From Cyanobium sp. NIES-981 (GTDB lineage: Bacteria > Cyanobacteriota > Cyanobacteriia > PCC-6307 > Cyanobiaceae), in contig CAMDLO010000007.1 in the NCBI GenBank assembly GCA_945901765.1, forward strand, positions 1 to 56,417: a stretch of 56,417 nt of DNA. Direction: 5' to 3'. Shown in pieces: positions 1 through 5,338 of this stretch. Positions within the stretch are counted from its first letter, which is position 1; every line of letters begins with the position of its first letter. The notes below the pieces were generated by a model. The model made no database searches, had not been told where the DNA came from, and was given only the letters and a program-made list of their open reading frames with translations. The translations under genes were made by a program, and so were the position numbers.

Positions 1-53
1 TCGAGCATGCCGGCAGCGGCCTGCTCCCGGATCCAGCGGTCGTTCTTGAGCAT
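1..53 (-). CDS. dcd: dCTP deaminase, N-terminal fragment (cut by window edge)
   Basis: Only the first 17 codons are inside the window, reading MLKNDRWIREQAAAGML. This matches the start of picocyanobacterial dCTP deaminase, which converts dCTP to dUTP for thymidylate synthesis. The ATG is at 51-53 on the reverse strand, 10 bases after the stop of the CobO-like gene, so the two probably share a transcript. In related genomes dcd sits in this position beside the CobO-like gene and ntcA. The identification rests on the N-terminus and on gene order only; nothing can be said about the active site. Confidence 0.7.
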   Translation of the reverse strand, partial: MLKNDRWIREQAAAGML

Positions 54-63
54 CGGCGGACGG

Positions 64-696
64 CTAGAGGCCGCGACGGAGCTGGGTGACCTGATCGGCC
101 ATGGCCATCAGTTCCGGCGCCATCGCCGGCCCCGTCAGGATGACATCCATCCGGGCCGGACGCTGCTCGAGGGTCTCCAGCACGGCGGCAGCACGGAGAT
201 AACCGAGCTCCACCGCCAGAGCCAGTTCGTCGAGCACCATCAGATCGACCGCATCCGCCAGCAGCTGCTCACGGCTGAACTCCCAGAGCTCCGCCACCGC
301 CTGCAGCACCTCCTGCGGATGGGCAGCCGCCGGCTCGGCCAGACAGGCCGGCACCGCCGGGCGCAGCCAGCGCAGGCGGCCATTCAGCCACGGACTCGCA
401 CCGACGCCCTGATCGACGCCGCCCTTGAGAAACTGACAGATCAGCACGCGGCTGCCGAGGCCCGCCGTGCGCAGGGCCTGACTGAGCACGGTGGCGAAGC
501 TGCCCCTGAAGGGGGCGGTGTGGATCTGCAGCAGCCCCTCCGGCTGGGCCACCAGGCGCAGATGGGCGACACCGGCGGGGCCAGCAGCCGGGAGGGGGCG
601 ATGGGCCGGGGTGGCGGGAAGCGCCCCCGGTGCAAGACCCGCCTGGGCCAGGGATGGACGGCGCGCCGGCACGGAGGCGGGAAGACTGGCGGTCAT
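64..696 (-). CDS. CobO/BtuR-like P-loop protein (corrinoid adenosyltransferase family)
   Basis: This 210-residue protein belongs by overall layout to the CobO/BtuR/CobP family, which adenosylates cob(I)alamin or cobyrinate using ATP. The RVLICQFLKGG segment (residues 83-93) and the Walker-B-like LMVLDELALAVELG segment (residues 152-165) are typical, as is the ending with DVILTGP and a run up to residue 210. The Walker A loop is unusual: at residues 61-69 it reads APFRGSFAT, without the Gly-Lys-Thr/Ser expected for phosphate binding. The first 45 residues are Pro/Ala-rich and look like a lineage-specific extension. It is divergent from ntcA and upstream of dcd. Family membership is well supported; enzymatic activity is doubtful because of the altered P-loop. 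Confidence 0.72.
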   Translation of the reverse strand: MTASLPASVPARRPSLAQAGLAPGALPATPAHRPLPAAGPAGVAHLRLVAQPEGLLQIHTAPFRGSFATVLSQALRTAGLGSRVLICQFLKGGVDQGVGASPWLNGRLRWLRPAVPACLAEPAAAHPQEVLQAVAELWEFSREQLLADAVDLMVLDELALAVELGYLRAAAVLETLEQRPARMDVILTGPAMAPELMAMADQVTQLRRGL

Positions 697-731
697 GCGG
701 TCGTGGCGACGCAGGCCTGAATGTAGCGGCC

Positions 732-745
732 GTGTGCGTCATCAC
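732..745 (+). promoter_or_regulatory. Candidate NtcA-type operator upstream of ntcA
   Basis: GTG-N8-CAC lies here, keeping the GT-N10-AC core of NtcA sites (consensus GTA-N8-TAC) but not the outer A/T pair. A TACGTT hexamer of the TAN3T type follows at 772-777, about 26 bases downstream; about 22 is usual. ntcA is autoregulated in several cyanobacteria. This is pattern matching only. Confidence 0.3.
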
Positions 746-884
746 AAGCGGATCACACCATCCCTGGTGCATACGTTTGCACTACCGGCCCTGCCCCCAC
801 TGGCGGCGGTCCCAAAGCGTGTGCGTTGCTACAAGGGCAAGGGAACACGATCCTTAAGGTCCGGCCATCTGCCAGCCCGTTCTC

Positions 885-1628
885 ATGGTCGGCGCCACGC
901 GCGGCGGGTTCAGCCGCACCGCCAGCACGCCCAGCACAGGCGCCCCCGGCGCCGTCACCGGCATCGGCAGCGCCAGCCAGGGAACCCCCACCCTGCTGGA
1001 GGTGATCCGGGATCTGAACGGCAGCAGCGTCGACACGATCGAACGCGGCAAGACCATCTTTTTCCCCGGCGACCCTGCCGAGCGGGTGTACCTGCTCCGC
1101 CGCGGGGCCGTGCGGCTCTCCCGGGTGTACGAGAGCGGCGAGGAGATCACCGTGGCCCTGCTGCGCGAGAACAGCCTGTTCGGGGTGCTGTCGCTGCTCA
1201 CCGGCCAGCGCTCTGACCGCTTCTACCACGCCATCGCCTTCACCCGGGTGGAGCTGGTCACGGCACCGGCCACCTCCGTGCGCAAGGCGATCGAGCAGGA
1301 CGCCAGCGTGGGGCTGCTGCTGCTGCAGGGCCTCTCCTCGCGCATCCTGCAGACCGAAACGATGATCGAGACCCTCACCCACCGCGACATGAGCTCGCGG
1401 CTGGTGAGCTTCCTGCTGGTGCTCTGCCGCGACTTCGGCGTGCCCGGCAACGAGGGCATCACGATCGACCTGCGCCTCTCCCACCAGGCAATCGCCGAGG
1501 CGATCGGCTCCACCCGGGTGACCATCACCCGGCTGCTGGGGGACCTGCGCCAGGAAGGGCTGCTGCAGATCGACCGCAAGAAGATCACCGTCTTCGACCC
1601 GATCGCCCTGGCCAAGCGGTTCAACTGA
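885..1628 (+). CDS. ntcA: Global nitrogen regulator NtcA (CRP/FNR family)
   Basis: NtcA is the cyanobacterial CRP-family activator that senses 2-oxoglutarate and controls nitrogen assimilation genes. The product has 247 residues: a variable Ser/Gly/Pro-rich start (1-36), a cyclic-nucleotide-type effector domain (about 50-150) with the family's [20 protein letters not shown] stretch, a dimer helix, and a C-terminal helix-turn-helix at about 196-226 containing [19 protein letters not shown]. The length is slightly above the usual 220-245 because of the N-terminal tail, so a later start is possible. It is transcribed away from the CobO-like/dcd pair, and the 188-base gap holds a candidate NtcA site, which suggests autoregulation. 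Confidence 0.96.
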   Translation: MVGATRGGFSRTASTPSTGAPGAVTGIGSASQGTPTLLEVIRDLNGSSVDTIERGKTIFFPGDPAERVYLLRRGAVRLSRVYESGEEITVALLRENSLFGVLSLLTGQRSDRFYHAIAFTRVELVTAPATSVRKAIEQDASVGLLLLQGLSSRILQTETMIETLTHRDMSSRLVSFLLVLCRDFGVPGNEGITIDLRLSHQAIAEAIGSTRVTITRLLGDLRQEGLLQIDRKKITVFDPIALAKRFN

Positions 1629-1676
1629 GCGGCGGCGGGTGAAGGCGGGAGATACTGGGCCCACTCGGGCAAAGCC

Positions 1677-2927
1677 GTGTCGGGCTGGCTGCTGATCCTG
1701 GCGCTGCTGCTGCTCGGGGGAGTGCTCTCCACCCTGGGCGACCGGCTGGGCAGCCGTGTGGGCAAGGCCCGGCTCAGCCTGTTCAACCTGCGGCCCAAGC
1801 ACACCGCGGTGGTGATCACCGTGCTCACGGGCAGCCTGATCAGCGCCATCTCCCTCGGCCTGATGCTGCTGGTGAGTGAGCGGCTGCGCACCGGCCTGTT
1901 CGAGCTGGACCGCCTCGAAGAGCGGGTGCATCGCAGCCGCCAGCAGCTGGCCACCAGCCAGGCCCAGCTGCAGGCCAGCCAGGCCGAGGTGGCCGCCAGC
2001 CGCACCCGGCTGCGGGCCAGTCGGGCCGAGGTGGCACGGGCCCTGCAGGGTCAGCAGCGGGTGCGACAGGAACTGCAGCAGGCCCAGCAGCGCTCGGCCC
2101 AGCTGCGGCAGGAGCTGGCCCCCCTGCAGGCGCAGCGTGCCCGGCTGGAGCAGGAGCGGGCGCGGCTCAGCGGCGAAGTCCAACGGCGCGACGGTGAGAT
2201 CCGCAAGACCGAGACCCAACTGGCGGAACTGACCCGCCGCATCGCCACCGGCTCCAAGGAGCTGGAGGCACTCGAGCAGAACCTGATCGCCCTGCGCCGC
2301 GGCGATGTGGTGATCACCAGCGGCCAGCCGCTGGCCAGCGCCAAGGTGAAACTCGAGCGGCCGTCCCAGGCGCGGGAGGTGATCACAGCCCTGTTGCAGC
2401 AGGCCAACCTGAATGCCTTCCGCAAGGTGCTGCCCGATGAACCGCCGAACCGTCAGATCCTGCTCGTGCCCACCAGCGACATCAACAAACTGGAGGAGAT
2501 GCTCAGCCTGCCGGGCAGCTGGGTGGTGAGCATCCGCTCCGCCGCCAACGTGCTGCTGGGGGAGAAGCAGGTGCTGGCCTTTCCCGATCTGCGGCCGAAC
2601 CGGGCGGTGGTGAGCGCGGGCCAGAGCCTGGCGAGCACCACCCTGGAGGGCGATCTGCGCGATCCCGTTCAGATCGCCCGGCGCCTGAACCTGCTGCTGG
2701 CCGCGGCCTATGCCCGGGTGCAGCGACAGGGCAGCCTGGTGGATGGCCTCCAGGTTGATCCGGGTGGCCTCACCCGACTGACCCGCACGCTGAGCGACCG
2801 ACCTGCCGGTCAGATGGTGCAGGTGGAGGCGGTGGCCCTCAGGGCTGCGGAGACCCCCGACCCGATCAGCGTTGAGCTGCGTCTGGGCCGTGACGGCGAT
2901 CCGCGCCCGGCGCCACTGCGGCCATGA
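1677..2927 (+). CDS. DUF3084 membrane-anchored coiled-coil protein
   Basis: This 416-residue protein starts at a GTG. It has two N-terminal hydrophobic segments (about residues 2-16 and 42-65), with the family's SRVGKARLSLFNLRPKHTAV between them. A long heptad-rich, Gln/Arg/Glu-rich coiled coil follows (about 75-205), then a globular C-terminal domain (about 215-400). This is the standard DUF3084 architecture found across cyanobacteria; its function is unknown. The stop overlaps the next gene's ATG by 4 bases, so it is translationally coupled to the YqgF-like nuclease. Downstream of ntcA by 48 bases, it may share that transcript. Confidence 0.88.
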   Translation: MSGWLLILALLLLGGVLSTLGDRLGSRVGKARLSLFNLRPKHTAVVITVLTGSLISAISLGLMLLVSERLRTGLFELDRLEERVHRSRQQLATSQAQLQASQAEVAASRTRLRASRAEVARALQGQQRVRQELQQAQQRSAQLRQELAPLQAQRARLEQERARLSGEVQRRDGEIRKTETQLAELTRRIATGSKELEALEQNLIALRRGDVVITSGQPLASAKVKLERPSQAREVITALLQQANLNAFRKVLPDEPPNRQILLVPTSDINKLEEMLSLPGSWVVSIRSAANVLLGEKQVLAFPDLRPNRAVVSAGQSLASTTLEGDLRDPVQIARRLNLLLAAAYARVQRQGSLVDGLQVDPGGLTRLTRTLSDRPAGQMVQVEAVALRAAETPDPISVELRLGRDGDPRPAPLRP

Positions 2928-3391
2928 ACGCTCCGGCACCGCCGCGACTGGCCGGACTCGACCCCGGCAGCAGCAAATGCGGCCTGCTGCTGGCCGACCG
3001 CGACAGCCGCACCGTGCTGGCAGCGGCCATCCTGCCGCCGGCGGCGGCGCTGCACCAGCTGCAGCTCTGGCAGGCGCAGGGCATGGCCCTGGTGGTGCTG
3101 GGTGACGGCACTGGCAGCGCCAGCTGGCTGACCCCGCTGCGGTTGAGCGGCATCCGCACCGAGCAGGTGGACGAGCGCGGCACGACCCTGGCAGCCCGCC
3201 AGCGCTACTGGCAACTGGAGGGCCGCCGCAGCTGGCAGCGCTGGCTGCTGCCGGCCGGATTGCGGTTGCCCCCCCGGGACATTGACGACGTGGTGGCACA
3301 GCTGCTGCTGGAACGGCACCTGCACCACCCCCTGAGCCGTGGCCGGATCACGGTGGACCGCCAGCTGCGGGGCAATGCCGCTGCGCCCTAG
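2924..3391 (+). CDS. YqgF/RuvX-like RNase H-fold protein
   Basis: The 155-residue product shows the RNase-H-like start of the YqgF/RuvC-type superfamily, LAGLDPGSSKCGLLLADR at residues 9-26, with the first acidic residue in LDPG. It also has an EQVDERGTTLAARQRYW segment and a late acidic pair in PPRDIDDVVAQLLLE that fits the last catalytic Asp. YqgF proteins process the 5' end of pre-16S rRNA or act on branched DNA; this cyanobacterial variant is generally annotated as a pre-16S rRNA nuclease-like protein. It is coupled to DUF3084 (ATGA overlap), and its end overlaps the convergent DUF3146 gene by 4 bases. Confidence 0.75.
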   Translation: MNAPAPPRLAGLDPGSSKCGLLLADRDSRTVLAAAILPPAAALHQLQLWQAQGMALVVLGDGTGSASWLTPLRLSGIRTEQVDERGTTLAARQRYWQLEGRRSWQRWLLPAGLRLPPRDIDDVVAQLLLERHLHHPLSRGRITVDRQLRGNAAAP

Positions 3392-3645
3392 AAACGGCCC
3401 CGTACGGTGAAGGCATAGTCACCACCAGGCTCCAGCGCGTAGTCGCTGCGCAGCAGGAAGCGCAGCAGGGCATCCTGGATCAGGGCCCGGCCCAGGGATG
3501 GCTCGACCTGCAGGTCACCGCGATCGAATGCCCAGCGGAAGCTCCAGTGAAAGCTGCCCGCGCTGACCTCCCCCTCCAGGACCCGTTCGCTGAAGCTCTG
3601 GTGCAGCACCCTCAGGCGGGCGGTGGTGGCAGGCAGGCGGGACAT
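3388..3645 (-). CDS. DUF3146 family protein
   Basis: This small 85-residue protein matches DUF3146, a cyanobacteria-only family of unknown function, by length and by the central FSERVLEGEVSAGSFHWSF and the Gly/Phe-ending C-terminus. It has no signal peptide and no membrane segment. It is the last gene of the reverse group psbH-tatA-pth-DUF3146 and starts 18 bases after the pth stop, so cotranscription is likely. The gene ends tail to tail with the YqgF-like gene. Confidence 0.75.
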   Translation of the reverse strand: MSRLPATTARLRVLHQSFSERVLEGEVSAGSFHWSFRWAFDRGDLQVEPSLGRALIQDALLRFLLRSDYALEPGGDYAFTVRGRF

Positions 3646-3663
3646 CGGTTGGGGCTGGAGCGC

Positions 3664-4299
3664 TCAGGCGGGCCCGGGCTGGGGGCGAAACCCGTTCAGT
3701 CTGTTTCCAGCCCGCTCCAGACCGAGCCGCTGAATCAGGCCGATGCCGGCGACTACTTCCGTGAGCACATCCCGCAGCAAAGGCTGCTCGGCCGCGGTGA
3801 ACCGGCCGAGCACGTGACCGATCGTGCGGGCGCGGCGCTCGACCGGATCGGTGGCCGGCGCGCCGATGCCGATGCGAAGCCGGGGGAAATCCTGGGTGCC
3901 CAGATGGCTGATGGCGCTGCGCAGGCCGTTGTGGCCGCCGGCACTGCCACCGGCACGCAACCGCAGCCGGCCCAGGGGCAGATCCATGTCATCCACCAGC
4001 ACCAACAGCTGGGCTGGCTGCAACGAAAACCAGTCGAGGGCCGCACGGATCGAACGGCCGCTCTCATTCATGAAGGTCTGGGGCATCAGCAGTCGCAGGC
4101 GGCTGGAGCCCTGGCCCACATCGGCGCACAACCCCTGCAGGCGGGCATTGAACCGAAAGGAGCCGGCGTGGTCGGCGGCCAGCTGCTCCAGGGCCATGAA
4201 ACCAACGTTGTGGCGCGTGCCGGCGTAGCGATCACCGGGATTGCCGAGGCCGACCACCAGCCTGAGCTCGGACGCGGCCGGATCAGCCGGCTGGGGCAT
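3664..4299 (-). CDS. pth: Peptidyl-tRNA hydrolase
   Basis: Pth releases tRNA from prematurely ended peptidyl-tRNA in the cytoplasm. The family signatures are clear: LVVGLGNPGDRYAGTRHNVG with the catalytic His, then MPQTFMNESGRSI, and LVLVDDMDLPLGRLRLR followed by GGSAGGHNGLRS. I chose the ATG at 4297-4299, which gives 211 residues and puts the conserved GLGNPG motif about 18 residues in; the frame stays open further upstream but that part is not family-like. The start lies inside the 3' end of tatA (17-base overlap), which implies coupling. Confidence 0.95.
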   Translation of the reverse strand: MPQPADPAASELRLVVGLGNPGDRYAGTRHNVGFMALEQLAADHAGSFRFNARLQGLCADVGQGSSRLRLLMPQTFMNESGRSIRAALDWFSLQPAQLLVLVDDMDLPLGRLRLRAGGSAGGHNGLRSAISHLGTQDFPRLRIGIGAPATDPVERRARTIGHVLGRFTAAEQPLLRDVLTEVVAGIGLIQRLGLERAGNRLNGFRPQPGPA

Positions 4300-4684
4300 C
4301 GGACCCTGCCGATGGGGAAGGCGACGGAGCAGGCCCGTTGTGCTCCTGCCCCGGTTCAGCCAGAGGGTCGCCACCGACCCGTGTCGGCTGGAGAACAGCA
4401 GAGTAAGGGGGTTCGGCCTGAAGCGGCTCGGCTCCAGCGGTGACTTCGACCAAGGCCTCAGCGGTGGGCTCGGCGGTGGCTTCTACCGTGGATTCGACCG
4501 AGGCTTCGACCGTGGCGATCGCCGTGCGGAACTCCTTCTCGAATTCAGAGGAGGCTGATTGGAACCCCTTGAGCGTGCGCCCGAGGGTGCGCCCCAGCTC
4601 GGGCAACCGCTTGGGGCCGAACACCAGCAGGGCAATGGCGGCAATCACCGCCATCTCGGGCAAGCCGATACCGAAGACGTTCAT
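4283..4684 (-). CDS. tatA: TatA/E-type twin-arginine translocase subunit
   Basis: TatA forms the protein-conducting part of the Tat pathway, which in cyanobacteria serves thylakoid and plasma membranes. The 133-residue product has the short N-terminal membrane helix (about 8-22), the FGPKRLPELGRTLGRTL hinge and amphipathic helix (22-38), and a long polar tail. The tail holds a degenerate Thr/Val/Glu/Ala repeat (about residues 57-85, such as TVEASVESTVEATAEPTAEA), probably an expanded linker. It lies between psbH and pth on the same strand. The PhoX-like protein in this window carries a Tat-like signal and is a plausible client. Confidence 0.93.
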   Translation of the reverse strand: MNVFGIGLPEMAVIAAIALLVFGPKRLPELGRTLGRTLKGFQSASSEFEKEFRTAIATVEASVESTVEATAEPTAEALVEVTAGAEPLQAEPPYSAVLQPTRVGGDPLAEPGQEHNGPAPSPSPSAGSDAPAG

Positions 4685-4714
4685 CGCAACAGAGAACCGG
4701 GCGGGCGGAGCGGA

Positions 4715-4915
4715 TCAGCCTGCGCCGTTCCAGTTGACCTTGATGCCTTCCAGCAGCAGCGACTGGTTGTACAGCTGCAGGATCACCAGCAGGAACACCA
4801 GGAAGAGAACCATGAACAGACCCATCACCGGGGTGGTCCCCCAGCCGGGCACAACCTTGCCGTACTCGGAATTGAGCGGACGCAGCAGATCACCGAGACG
4901 GGTGCGTTGAGCCAT
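4715..4915 (-). CDS. psbH: Photosystem II reaction center protein H
   Basis: PsbH is a single-span PSII subunit near CP47, needed for stable assembly and acceptor-side electron transfer. The 66-residue product shows the conserved [19 protein letters not shown] stretch, one membrane helix (about 30-50) and the [10 protein letters not shown] tail. It is divergent from psbN across a 123-base gap, the usual cyanobacterial arrangement. Confidence 0.97.
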   Translation of the reverse strand: MAQRTRLGDLLRPLNSEYGKVVPGWGTTPVMGLFMVLFLVFLLVILQLYNQSLLLEGIKVNWNGAG

Positions 4916-5038
4916 GACTGCTTGGGCCTCTCAGGCAGGGAATCGCGCTGGTTACTGTAAGGGCCAAGTCCGCCCGAATGGGGGGCTGTCGAGACTCTTG
5001 ACGCTCACCGTTCACAGCCCACCCTCCCCTCTGCCCTG

Positions 5039-5188
5039 ATGGATCCCAGCAGCACCGGCTCTCCCGCCCTGTCCGTGGCGATCACCGTGCTGGTGGTTCT
5101 GCTGGGTCTCACCGGCATGGGGATCTATCTCGCCTTCGGCCCCCCTTCCAAGGGCTTGACCGACCCGTTCGATGACCACGACGACTGA
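5039..5188 (+). CDS. psbN: PsbN protein (PSII assembly factor)
   Basis: PsbN is a thylakoid membrane protein required for assembly or repair of the PSII reaction center rather than a true subunit. The 49-residue product begins MDPSSTGSPALSVAITVLVV, spans the membrane once (about 12-33) and ends with the family's FGPPSKGLTDPFDDHDD. It is divergent from psbH, as in most cyanobacteria. Its stop is 28 bases before a tandem repeat array that separates it from the convergent mannosidase gene. Confidence 0.96.
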   Translation: MDPSSTGSPALSVAITVLVVLLGLTGMGIYLAFGPPSKGLTDPFDDHDD

Positions 5189-5216
5189 CGGGAACAGGGC
5201 AGCGGCGCGCCCCAAG

Positions 5217-5338
5217 CCGTGACTGTCAACAGCCGTGACTGTCAACAGCCGTGACTTTCAACAGCCGTGCCTGTCAACAGCCGTGCCTGTCAACAGCCGT
5301 GCCTATCAACAGTGCCTATCAACGGTGCCTGTCAACAG
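5217..5338. repeat. 16-bp tandem repeat array
   Basis: Six consecutive 16-base units of the type CCGTGACTGTCAACAG (5217-5312) are followed by two 13-base versions (5313-5338). Changes between units are mostly at the GTGA/GTGC and CTGT/CTTT/CTAT positions. Each unit contains CTGT-CA-ACAG, a near-palindrome. There are no unique spacers, so it is not CRISPR. The last unit overlaps the end of the mannosidase gene and supplies its TGA. Confidence 0.9.

Noticed and set aside
753-3299. Long open frame antisense to ntcA, DUF3084 and the YqgF-like gene
   Set aside because: No recognisable motif and extreme Gln/His/Arg/Ala composition. High G+C opens the opposite frame, and three well-supported genes occupy this stretch.
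5217-5338. CRISPR array
   Set aside because: The units are directly adjacent without unique spacers, and no cas gene is visible.
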